Program-made: the position numbers and the translations under genes
Notes under the pieces: generated by a model
What the model was told of the DNA's origin: nothing
What the model saw: only the letters and a program-made list of their open reading frames with translations
Databases searched by the model: none
In this document: piece by piece, positions 56,681 through 64,000 of the stretch
Position numbering within the stretch: position 1 is the stretch's first letter
Layout of the letters: each line of letters starts with the position of its first letter
Assembly: GCF_910594985.1 (NCBI RefSeq)
Contig: NZ_CAJVCE010000003.1
Span: forward strand, 1 to 64,000
DNA from: Paenibacillus allorhizosphaerae
Lineage (GTDB): Bacteria; Bacillota; Bacilli; Paenibacillales; NBRC-103111
DNA: 64,000 nucleotides
Direction: 5' to 3'

Positions 56681-57583
56681 ATGGAATTGCAGCAACTTCG
56701 ATATTTTCAAACGGTCGCTCGATTGGAGCACATGACGCAGGCTGCCGAGGAATTAAACATTACACAGCCGGCACTCAGCCGAACGATCTCCCGATTGGAA
56801 GAGGACATCGGCGTCCCTCTATTTGAAAGAAAGGGGCGTCATATTCGGCTTAATCGATACGGCGAGATTTTTCTAGCCCATCTGGAGCGCTCGTTTCTGG
56901 AGCTGGATCAAGCTAAGAAAAAAATTAACGACCTGGCTCGGTTAGAAACGGGATCGGTGTCTATCGCTACAACCAACGTCAGCATATTTCCGAGTTTGGT
57001 ATCGTCTTTTCTGCGCCAATATCCTGATGTGCGGATCCGTCAGTACTTGCGAAGCGACATCAATATGTACCATCTGCTAGAAAAAGGCGATATCGACTTG
57101 TGCATTTCCTCCGAACCTGTCGAAGGCCCCGATATTGAGTGGGACCCTTTATTTTCGGAACAATTGTTGCTGCTGGTGCCAAGAGAAGAACGTTTTATTC
57201 AACGTAAAGAAATCCGACTTATGGAAATGGCCGAAGAAAAGTTCATTAGCGGAAACGCGATCTACGATTCAGCCAACGGGCTGGAAAGTCTTTGCCAAAA
57301 AGCCGGATTTACTCCCAAAATTTCATTCGAGGGAAACGATTCGGTTGTCATAGGAGAAATGGTAAGTCTCGGTCTGGGAATCTCGTTCATCCCGAGCCTG
57401 CTTTGGGAAAAATTTTCCGACATCATTAAAGATCGGCTTCATGTTCTGAACATTACGGATCCGGTTTGTACCGTTACAACGGGGATCTCGAGAATAAAGG
57501 ACCGTTATTTGCCGGCCGCCGCGAATACATTTTATGCCTACGCTATTCATAAAGCGTGGGATCATAAGGGTAATAGGGTTTGA
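56681..57583 (+). CDS. LysR-family transcriptional regulator
   Basis: 300 residues. N-terminal winged HTH (YFQTVARLEHMTQAAEELNI, TQPALSRTISRLEEDIGVPL) and a periplasmic-binding-like effector domain (SVSIATTNVSIFPSLVSSF, GLGISFIPSLLWEKF). The ATG follows GGGGTGTGGAAA. It is divergent from the CYP102-type gene, with 183 bases between the starts. It likely activates that gene in response to a fatty acid or related effector. Known Bacillus CYP102 genes are instead controlled by TetR-type repressors, so this arrangement is different. Confidence 0.9.
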   Translation: MELQQLRYFQTVARLEHMTQAAEELNITQPALSRTISRLEEDIGVPLFERKGRHIRLNRYGEIFLAHLERSFLELDQAKKKINDLARLETGSVSIATTNVSIFPSLVSSFLRQYPDVRIRQYLRSDINMYHLLEKGDIDLCISSEPVEGPDIEWDPLFSEQLLLLVPREERFIQRKEIRLMEMAEEKFISGNAIYDSANGLESLCQKAGFTPKISFEGNDSVVIGEMVSLGLGISFIPSLLWEKFSDIIKDRLHVLNITDPVCTVTTGISRIKDRYLPAAANTFYAYAIHKAWDHKGNRV

Positions 57584-57624
57584 TGAACTTCCCTCTTTTG
57601 GATTGCCGGCATAGTTGTCATATG

Positions 57625-57675
57625 AAAACAGCAGCACGACAGGATCTTTCCAAAATCCATGCCTGCTGCTGTTTT
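57625..57675. terminator. Bidirectional terminator
   Basis: AAAACAGCAGCA (57625-57636) pairs with TGCTGCTGTTTT (57664-57675) between convergent LysR and MFS genes. Confidence 0.75.
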
Positions 57676-57715
57676 GATTAGCTATAAATGGTTGCCGCTC
57701 TTGCCATTCCGATTT

Positions 57716-58954
57716 TCATCCATTCCTTGCGGCACTTGATGTTATCGTTGAATGATCGCGGAACGTATCCTTTTCGAACCAAAGAATACACAACAAGAAG
57801 AAAATAAGGGCTCCACCCCAATACGTATACAACAAACCGTTCTGCAGCGTTAGAAGCAAGAAGGCTAGCATCGGACCCGCCGCGGCGCCAAAATCGAGAA
57901 CTACCGAATACAATGTCATAACAGAGATGGAATGCGTATTTTTTGAACAATCGGACGCAAGTGTATCCATCAAGGTCGTCAGCGCCGTAGCTGCAATCAT
58001 GACAAGCAGCATTACAGGAATCCACCAGTAAATGGACATGACTATTGGTATGCAGCCAAAGCCGAAGGCTGCGATGATTAGAAAACTGCAAAACCAAGGC
58101 ATCCTGCCATTGGGCCCGTCCGACCAATGGCCGAACTTAACGGCAAGGAACGGTTCCCACGCCCAACGGCTCGCTTGTATTATACCGGATAACGTTGCGG
58201 CCGCCAGAGTAATCCCCCAAATGCGGACCTCCTCTGTAAATCTGTAATCAATGAGAAAGCTTAACGTTGACGTCAGCACACCTTGAAATAATAAGGAGAC
58301 GAGAAAGCCGCTGCTCATGACTTTCCATAAAGCGGGGGACTTCCAATTCAGCGATCCGGAATGAACCGCTTTGGAGCGGGAAGGATCCGCCGCTGTCCGA
58401 GGCTGTACAAATAGCAGGATCAACGGTACGCCTAACAAGGAGATCGCTCCCATGATGATGGCTACCCATTCGATTCCGATAAGAGTGGCCCCACCCCCTC
58501 CGAGAAGCATCCCGAACAAGCTCCCCAAACGGTAAAGCCCGTTGTAAGTCCCCATTAAGTATCCGCGATTGTGATCTTCCGCTGTCGTAACCACCGTCAT
58601 TAACCCGCCCAGCCTCAATAAAGACCAGGCAAACCCCCAGATGCATCGCAGTATAAGCCACATCCATAACCCTTGAGCGATACCGTACCCGGTTGTAGTC
58701 AATGCCGATAATGCCACAGCAACAAGCAGCCCCGTTCGCAGTGAGATTCTCGTATATAACCATCCCATGACCGGGTTCAAGGGCAATCGAACGAACCGGT
58801 TAATCGATAATATAAGACCAACTTCCCATAGGGACATAAGCCCCGTTTGATGCCAATAAATTGGAAGAGCAACGTAAAGCATCGAATCGCCCAGCAGGCA
58901 GATGGCCGTGACCAACGAAACGGCGATGACTTTGTTTTTTCCAACATTACTAAT
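57716..58954 (-). CDS. MFS transporter, probable ATT start
   Basis: About 412 residues with 12 predicted membrane helices (LVTAICLLGDSMLYVALPIY, then MSLWEVGLILSINRFVRLPL). The substrate is unknown. AAAGGAG lies nine bases before an ATT codon at 58954, which would give an N-terminus with VGKNKVIAVSLVTA; a TTG at 58915 has no site and would cut the first helix. So an ATT start, rare but known for infC, is proposed. It lies 19 bases downstream of a metallophosphoesterase gene and is likely cotranscribed. Confidence 0.8.
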   Translation of the reverse strand: MSNVGKNKVIAVSLVTAICLLGDSMLYVALPIYWHQTGLMSLWEVGLILSINRFVRLPLNPVMGWLYTRISLRTGLLVAVALSALTTTGYGIAQGLWMWLILRCIWGFAWSLLRLGGLMTVVTTAEDHNRGYLMGTYNGLYRLGSLFGMLLGGGGATLIGIEWVAIIMGAISLLGVPLILLFVQPRTAADPSRSKAVHSGSLNWKSPALWKVMSSGFLVSLLFQGVLTSTLSFLIDYRFTEEVRIWGITLAAATLSGIIQASRWAWEPFLAVKFGHWSDGPNGRMPWFCSFLIIAAFGFGCIPIVMSIYWWIPVMLLVMIAATALTTLMDTLASDCSKNTHSISVMTLYSVVLDFGAAAGPMLAFLLLTLQNGLLYTYWGGALIFFLLCILWFEKDTFRDHSTITSSAARNG

Positions 58955-58973
58955 GCGTATCGGCTCCTTTATG

Positions 58974-59804
58974 CTATCCGTGTAAGATCGTCAAAGCTTG
59001 ATCCGCATCGAATCCGGCCGCCTCTGCTTTAGGTTTGAATCGTTTCATATTCACGCGTACCAATGCCGCCAGCTCCAGAAGCTGCTTATCTTCGATATGA
59101 ATCATCGTTACGAATAACTTCCCGTTCACGTATTCAATCATACGAAATGCCGGTATATCAAGGCACGCAGCCGTTTGTACGAAATGCCATTGATCCCTAT
59201 TCACAATCGAATTGACGTGATTATGCCCGCAGAAGTAATACCCGCGGCCAGACTTTTTTTGCATGGCAGACCAAACGTCAAACTCGGGATGGATGCGGAG
59301 CATGTTCCGATCCGATAAGGCCGTCGTATCCGGAAGCGGATGATGCCCGAACATAAACACCGGCTTGTCAGCGGACTGCTGCAGTACGTTTTCCAGCCAA
59401 GCCATTTGTTCCGGATCGACTTCTCCGCCGTAATCTTTAGGGCTCATCTCTTTTGTCGTATCAAGAAAAACGAGAACAGCCTCTTCCGTCTCCATCCTGC
59501 AGTAACGTTGTTGTCCGGTGATCGACAAGATTTCGGTTTTCGGTATGTTGTAGGTATCATGATTGCCAAGTACATGAATAAATTGACGGGCTTCTTTGCA
59601 CCCGCGGATTTGTTCAAACACAAAGCTAAATTCTTCCGGAAAACCTTCGTTCGTGAAGTCGCCTAACGAAATGTGATAATCCGCCTCGATTTGCAAAAAC
59701 GCTTGAATCATACCGCTAAAAAATTGCTGACGCGCCTCTAGCAGCTCCGGCGTCCCGTGCTCCATGACGGGATAGTGAAAATCGCCCATAAGTACCAGCT
59801 TCAT
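58974..59804 (-). CDS. Metallophosphoesterase (calcineurin-like)
   Basis: 276 residues. Metal-site motifs: GDFHYPV near the start (D-x-H), SLGDFTNEG (GD), VLGNHDTYNIP (GNHD), FGHHPLPD and YFCGHNHVNS (GHNH), all intact, as in CpdA-like phosphodiesterases and related phosphatases. No signal peptide, so cytoplasmic. The start is the ATG after GGGGAGAGGGTATGGT. It forms an operon with the MFS gene. A DeoR gene is divergent, so the pair is probably under its control. Substrate could be a phosphorylated sugar or diester. Confidence 0.9.
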   Translation of the reverse strand: MKLVLMGDFHYPVMEHGTPELLEARQQFFSGMIQAFLQIEADYHISLGDFTNEGFPEEFSFVFEQIRGCKEARQFIHVLGNHDTYNIPKTEILSITGQQRYCRMETEEAVLVFLDTTKEMSPKDYGGEVDPEQMAWLENVLQQSADKPVFMFGHHPLPDTTALSDRNMLRIHPEFDVWSAMQKKSGRGYYFCGHNHVNSIVNRDQWHFVQTAACLDIPAFRMIEYVNGKLFVTMIHIEDKQLLELAALVRVNMKRFKPKAEAAGFDADQALTILHG

Positions 59805-59950
59805 ACCATACCCTCTCCCCATGTTTTCATCGTCGATACTCCAAAGGTGTTGCGGCATTTGGTTTCGGATGCTTACGCCTCATGCCCATTTCCGTATCCT
59901 CCTGCCTGCAGGTCCCATTATAGTACATCATCATGCATCATTCAACAGCT

Positions 59951-59998
59951 TTTTGCAGTTTTTTGCGTTTTTAATATTTATTTTGCCGTTTTTTCGCG
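59951..59998. promoter_or_regulatory. 10-bp-phased TTTTGC repeats, candidate DeoR operator
   Basis: TTTTGC starts at 59951, 59961 and 59981, and TTTTCG at 59991, all on one 10-base register with one slot (59971) degenerate. The array lies in the 281-base divergent gap between the metallophosphoesterase and DeoR genes and is the likely site of the DeoR repressor. Confidence 0.5.
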
Positions 59999-60085
59999 TT
60001 GCCCACTGAGAAGTCATTTACTTTGCTGCATCGATTTTGTTAATATATATTCAATCAAACTGACGATAAAATAAAAGGTGATTCC

Positions 60086-60853
60086 ATGCTGGCTCCCGAA
60101 CGTTATAAACGAATTATGTCGGAAATCGAAAAGAATGGCCATGCGTCGATTGCCGATCTGAAGCAGATCCTCGGCGTGTCCATTGATACGGTGCGCAGAG
60201 ATTTGGATTCTTTGGAAAAAGCCGGCAAGTTAAGCCGCGTCCACGGCGGAGCTGTGATGAAAGAAGAACGGGTCACCAACGAGACGTTCTCCCGGAGGAA
60301 GACGGCCAACATTGAGGAAAAGCAGGAGCTCGCCGCAGTAGCAGCTCAGATGATTAAAGAAAATCAGGCTATATCGATGAACGCCGGCACGACCAATATG
60401 GAACTGGCTAAGCAATTAGTTGCCAAATTCGCCAAGCTGACCATCGTGACGAACTGCTTGAAAGTGGCGGAAATATTAGCTTCAAATAAAGATTTTACGA
60501 TCATCATCCTCGGCGGGACATTAAATAATGAGGAATTTGCGTTATATGGCGCCTCTGTCGAGGAAGAAATTTGCCGCTACAATCTTGATGCCGCTTTTAT
60601 AAGCGTTAACGCTGTGTCGCTGGAAAAGGGGCTAACCGACTTCCGGCAAGGCCAGCCTTCCGTCATACGAGCGATGATCCGCAGCAGCAAGAAAGCGATT
60701 GCCGTCGTCGATTCAAGCAAGTTCGAGACGGTGTCTTTCATGAATGTGTGCGATATTCACGATATCCATGCTTTCGTGACGAACCGTACCCTGGACCGGG
60801 AAATCTTGCGAAAATATGAGCAATATGGGGTCACCATCATTCAGAACGGATAA
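60086..60853 (+). CDS. DeoR/GlpR-family transcriptional regulator
   Basis: 255 residues. N-terminal HTH (ADLKQILGVSIDTVRRDLDS) with wing KLSRVHGGAVM and a DeoR sensor domain (NAGTTNMELAKQLVAKF, IILGGTLNN). The ATG follows AAAGGTGATTCC. It is divergent from the metallophosphoesterase-MFS operon and convergent with a solute-binding protein gene; a shared terminator (60854-60899) follows. Likely controls the divergent operon, perhaps also the solute-binding protein. Confidence 0.9.
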   Translation: MLAPERYKRIMSEIEKNGHASIADLKQILGVSIDTVRRDLDSLEKAGKLSRVHGGAVMKEERVTNETFSRRKTANIEEKQELAAVAAQMIKENQAISMNAGTTNMELAKQLVAKFAKLTIVTNCLKVAEILASNKDFTIIILGGTLNNEEFALYGASVEEEICRYNLDAAFISVNAVSLEKGLTDFRQGQPSVIRAMIRSSKKAIAVVDSSKFETVSFMNVCDIHDIHAFVTNRTLDREILRKYEQYGVTIIQNG

Positions 60854-60899
60854 AAGACCCCTCTTACCCGCTTGTAAAATCTCGGGAAAATGGGGTCTT
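60854..60899. terminator. Bidirectional terminator
   Basis: AAGACCCC and GGGGTCTT arms between convergent DeoR and solute-binding protein genes. Confidence 0.6.
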
Positions 60900-60913
60900 C
60901 TATTCATTTGGCT

Positions 60914-62233
60914 TTATTTTACTCTCAGGGCCTCGATTCCTTTGGCAGCTTCGTCTTCCGCCCCGCGCAGCAGCGTGTTCAAATCGATATTGCCGAGCGT
61001 AAGATCGGCGAGCTTGCTGCTGTATGCCGTCGTTACCGGACCGTCGTATATCGTTTTGACCGAAATCGGGGCGAATGAGCTGTAGAGAGCGGACTTCACG
61101 TTCTTGTCTTTAAATTTGGTATCTTGCGCAAATCCATTAATGACCGCGGCGGTTTTCACCACCGGCAGCGTGCCCCCGCGGGATACCCACGCCTGGTATT
61201 CATCGGAAAGCAAAAATTTAATGATTTGCATCCCTTGATCCTGGTATTTGCTGCTTGCGGTCACTCCGAAATACGTCGGATACGGCTGCGGGTGTACGTT
61301 CGGCGCTTCCTTGAACGTAGGATACGTGACAAAGTCCCAATTCAGCTCGGATACGTCCTGCGTCATATGCATGTTGGCAAGTCCGGCCAGCATCGCCGTA
61401 TCCTTTGTCTTGACGAAGTTGTTAACGCCCGGGATCCCCTTCAGCTCCTGAACCTTTTCCTTGTATCCAGACGCTTCCCCCAGTCTCGAGTACGTGCTGA
61501 GCAGTACTTTCCACTTGTCGTTATTGATGATCGGCTTGAACGTTTTCGGATCTACTTTGGCCAGCGAGAGCGGATTGATGTCGAAATAATGGCTTTGGGA
61601 AATGCCGAGTCCGACGTATTTCAACGTTCCGTCCTCGCGAGTCAGCTTCTTGTTCAGATCGAACACTTCGTCCCACGTCATCCCGTCCTTCGGATACGGC
61701 ACTCCGAATTTATCGAAGATGTCCTTATTGTAATAAAGAGAGAGCGTATTGTTAACGACAGGAAGCACATACATTTTGCCGTCCGACATGGCCTTCACGG
61801 CTTCGATCATCGTCGGTTCGATGTGACTCGTATCGATATTGTGCTTCTTGATGAGCGCCGTCATATCTGTCTGGATATTGTACTGCAGCATATTGGCAAA
61901 GTTGCCGATCGATTCCCAAATGATGTCGATCTGCTGCCCGGCTGTGATCAGATCTTCATACCCTGTTCCTTTTGTGCTTTGAATGTACTTGATGGTATGC
62001 TGCGGAAATTTTTTACGGATTGCGTCGCCGAACTTCTCGTTGAACGCCTCCTCGGTCCAGCCGCTTCCGGAATAAATGACCAGATTGGCGGACTCGGTAC
62101 CTGCGGACGGATTGGCGTTTGGCTGAGCTGACTCCGGTCCGGCAGCAGGCTGGTTATCTGACGAACAAGCGGTTAACACAACGAGAACGGTTAGCCCGAT
62201 CAGCACGCTGCCGTACATGTTTCTCTTTCTCAT
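60914..62233 (-). CDS. Family-1 extracellular solute-binding lipoprotein (orphan)
   Basis: 439 residues, the sixth member of the window's set. Seen: lipobox VLVVLTACSSDN, YYNKDIFDKFGVPYPKDGM, TWDEVFDLNKKL and the C-terminal DLNTLLRGAEDEAAKGIEAL. GGAGGGGATCGA precedes the ATG. It lies 128 bases downstream of a large hydrolase-like gene on the same strand, so it may be cotranscribed with it. No permease genes. Ligand unknown, probably a saccharide. Confidence 0.9.
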   Translation of the reverse strand: MRKRNMYGSVLIGLTVLVVLTACSSDNQPAAGPESAQPNANPSAGTESANLVIYSGSGWTEEAFNEKFGDAIRKKFPQHTIKYIQSTKGTGYEDLITAGQQIDIIWESIGNFANMLQYNIQTDMTALIKKHNIDTSHIEPTMIEAVKAMSDGKMYVLPVVNNTLSLYYNKDIFDKFGVPYPKDGMTWDEVFDLNKKLTREDGTLKYVGLGISQSHYFDINPLSLAKVDPKTFKPIINNDKWKVLLSTYSRLGEASGYKEKVQELKGIPGVNNFVKTKDTAMLAGLANMHMTQDVSELNWDFVTYPTFKEAPNVHPQPYPTYFGVTASSKYQDQGMQIIKFLLSDEYQAWVSRGGTLPVVKTAAVINGFAQDTKFKDKNVKSALYSSFAPISVKTIYDGPVTTAYSSKLADLTLGNIDLNTLLRGAEDEAAKGIEALRVK

Positions 62234-62361
62234 TCGATCCCCTCCGTTATCATCGGTACATTCGGCGTATGAATCTGTATTAAAAAAATCATTTGTAAGC
62301 GCATACAATTAAGGTGTAAGGAAGAAATGGCAACCGCCGCCTTCTTCCTTATTTCCTCCGT

Positions 62362-64000
62362 TTATGAGATCCGGACGAGCCGAGCCGAGCCGGGCTGAAG
62401 CCCCAACCGCACCTGACCTTGGTGTCCGGAGCCGACCGGCTGTCCATTTGCCATATCGATGGCATCCGCCGCCTCCAGCGCAAGCGTTGCTTCGGTGCCG
62501 CCGAAATTAGCGGCGAGCACGTACGTATGCGCGTCTGCGCCTTTCACACGAACCGCGCGGACTTCGCCCGTATCGTGCTGAATGGCCGCTACAAATGTGC
62601 TGTCCGGTGCGGCGTAAGCACGGGTCGATTCGTGTTCTTCACCTGCCTGAATCACATAGGCGGCATCGACAATTACCTGCCCCGCTTCAACAGCCTGGAG
62701 CCCCACTTCGAGCGGTCCGCACAGCTCGTCGGCGTACAGCATCCCTGTCGAACCCGCCGTGACGAGCTTCTCCTTCAGTCCGATCTGCCTGCGTCCCGGC
62801 CGGTGTATCGACAATCCTTCCGTGCCGTATACGGCGACGATGCCGAGCCGATCGTCTACATTAACCCAACGGGATCCGGTCCGGATCGTCTCCTCCGCGC
62901 TTCCCGCCCCCTGCAGCACAGCTTGCCCGCTTGCCCAATAATACGTGCGCTCGCTGCCGTTGAACAGATCGTTCGGCATCAGCAGGTTCAGCCCTTTTAC
63001 TTCATGGACGTACGTTCTGCGCGCGGCAGTCGCGTATTGGATCACGATCATGTGCGTGGCATCCGGCAGCGCCGCGCAGGCGATAGCACTGCGGGCGATC
63101 GGATGATCCTTCTGCCCTTCGGCCATTAGCCCTTGCGTCTGGACGAGGGTGCTCCCCCAGGTAATGAAGCCGCCGTCGAACATCGTACCGTCATGCTTCT
63201 CAAGCCGCTGCTCCGTCACTTTCCCGAGTCCGCGCAGCCGCGGGGACAAATTTTCCCGCCACTCCGCCATGTCGCTGGCGCCTGCCGGCAGACACAGCCC
63301 TTGCGGCTTCTCGGCCGACTCCCATACCCAGGAAGCGTCCCGCTTGGCGCTGCGATGCACGTAGGCACCGTGGTATGCGTCTTGCCAGCCTAGACCGGAC
63401 GAATCGCGGACGATGGGCGAGCTTGCGCAAGCTTGTTCCTTCCCGGCCGTTTCTAACGCGGCTCCAGCCTCTTCTTTCCAGCCGCCGGTTCCGCCGCGCA
63501 CGAGCCGCTTCCAAGCGAGACCCATGGAAAGCGCCACGGCGCGGTCCGATTCCAGCCTCGTGTAATAAAGCGGCGATGCTTGCTCCAGCGGCCCGCATCG
63601 CTCGGACAAAAACGTGCCGTCGCCGTTTCGAACCGTTTCTAGTTCGATTTGCTTCAGCCAGCCTTCCTCGAAGCGGGCGCAGTCGGGATCGCCGAGCACA
63701 TCGCCGATCATATGCCACACCGGGAGAACGTAGTCTTGACAATAAGTGTAGCGGACGCGCGTATCCCCGCCAATGCGCAGCAGCCTGCCGTCTTCGAAGG
63801 TGCACAGCTTGACGACGTCCCACAGCTCTTTCATATGATGATACAGCGCCTCTGGTGCCTGTATGCCCTTGCTCCGATACATGAAGTGAAGCATAGCCAT
63901 GTTGGACAGGCAGATCACCATGTAGCCGACATTCAAGTAACCGTGATGATTGAGCGATAACGTATCGAAGAAATTAGCACCGACAAACCGGTCGGCGATC
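62362..64000 (-). CDS. Large uncharacterised protein, possible polysaccharide-active enzyme (partial)
   Basis: The frame is open to the window end, so the N-terminus is missing; 546 residues are visible. The first part is helix-rich with many aromatic residues (FVGANFFDTLSLNHHGY, YTYCQDYVLPVWHMIGDVLG), like an (alpha/alpha) toroid. The second half is beta-rich (TRAYAAPDSTFVAAIQHD, HTYVLAANFGGTEATLALEA), like the sandwich domains of lyases and heparinase-type enzymes. No catalytic motif is identified, so the assignment is tentative. The solute-binding lipoprotein downstream supports a carbohydrate role. Confidence 0.5.
   Translation of the reverse strand, partial: IADRFVGANFFDTLSLNHHGYLNVGYMVICLSNMAMLHFMYRSKGIQAPEALYHHMKELWDVVKLCTFEDGRLLRIGGDTRVRYTYCQDYVLPVWHMIGDVLGDPDCARFEEGWLKQIELETVRNGDGTFLSERCGPLEQASPLYYTRLESDRAVALSMGLAWKRLVRGGTGGWKEEAGAALETAGKEQACASSPIVRDSSGLGWQDAYHGAYVHRSAKRDASWVWESAEKPQGLCLPAGASDMAEWRENLSPRLRGLGKVTEQRLEKHDGTMFDGGFITWGSTLVQTQGLMAEGQKDHPIARSAIACAALPDATHMIVIQYATAARRTYVHEVKGLNLLMPNDLFNGSERTYYWASGQAVLQGAGSAEETIRTGSRWVNVDDRLGIVAVYGTEGLSIHRPGRRQIGLKEKLVTAGSTGMLYADELCGPLEVGLQAVEAGQVIVDAAYVIQAGEEHESTRAYAAPDSTFVAAIQHDTGEVRAVRVKGADAHTYVLAANFGGTEATLALEAADAIDMANGQPVGSGHQGQVRLGLQPGSARLVRIS

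Noticed and set aside
61124..62131. 335-codon open frame on the + strand
   Set aside because: Lies entirely antisense to the solute-binding protein gene, has no ribosome site and a composition rich in Arg/His/Val typical of a mirrored frame.
1..64000. CRISPR arrays, tRNA/rRNA genes, riboswitches, prophage
   Set aside because: No regularly spaced repeats, no cloverleaf or rRNA segments and no recognisable riboswitch cores were found by eye; a covariance-model search would be needed to exclude small RNAs.

Overview
The window looks like chromosomal DNA of a spore-forming, Gram-positive, Paenibacillus-like bacterium. This is inferred from a gerA-type germination operon, strong GGAGG ribosome sites, frequent GTG/TTG starts, many lipobox solute-binding proteins, AraC/DeoR regulators and large glycoside hydrolases. 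No rRNA, tRNA, CRISPR array or prophage was seen.

Layout. 1-18 kb: carbohydrate-type accessory clusters. They hold DeoR and AraC regulators, a macrolide-type glycosyltransferase, a phytanoyl-CoA dioxygenase-like enzyme, three solute-binding lipoproteins, a HAD/GDPD/SDR operon, two FAD_oxidored-type dehydrogenases and a decayed sugar isomerase/Gfo-Idh chimera. 18-26 kb: an oxygen/NO-response island. It holds hcp, three hemerythrin-domain proteins, an Fnr with a C-terminal cysteine cluster, a GAF (NreA-like) protein, mobA and a truncated globin. At least three promoters carry Fnr palindromes (TGTGA-N6-TCACA type), and between them lie wrecks of moeA, hemY/hemG and an IS982-type element. 26-31 kb: a cytochrome P450 with a divergent TetR regulator, a secreted NTR/TIMP-like protein and a secreted helveticin-J-like protein. 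31-43 kb: GH43 and GH116 glycoside hydrolases, two more solute-binding proteins, a flavin reductase with an ArsR regulator, a VOC protein and regulators. 43-47 kb: a frameshifted HxlR gene, a truncated RibD-type reductase, a YebC paralogue and a DHA2 efflux pump. 47-51 kb: gerA-gerC-gerB. 51-57 kb: small secreted or membrane proteins and a self-sufficient P450 (CYP102/BM3 type) divergent from a LysR regulator. 57-64 kb: MFS transporter and metallophosphoesterase, DeoR, a sixth solute-binding protein, and a large hydrolase-like gene cut by the window end.

Three things stand out. First, six paralogous family-1 solute-binding lipoproteins occur with not one ABC permease or ATPase gene in 64 kb; most sit beside a regulator or one to three small-molecule enzymes. 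Second, there is an Fnr regulon around hcp, hemerythrins, mobA and globin whose molybdenum-cofactor and haem neighbours are decaying. Third, the upstream regions of all three DeoR regulators carry A/T-rich direct repeats phased at exactly 10 bp, probably their operators. Several pseudogenes (isomerase/Gfo-Idh, moeA, hemY, HxlR, two RibD-like) show ongoing reduction of accessory functions.
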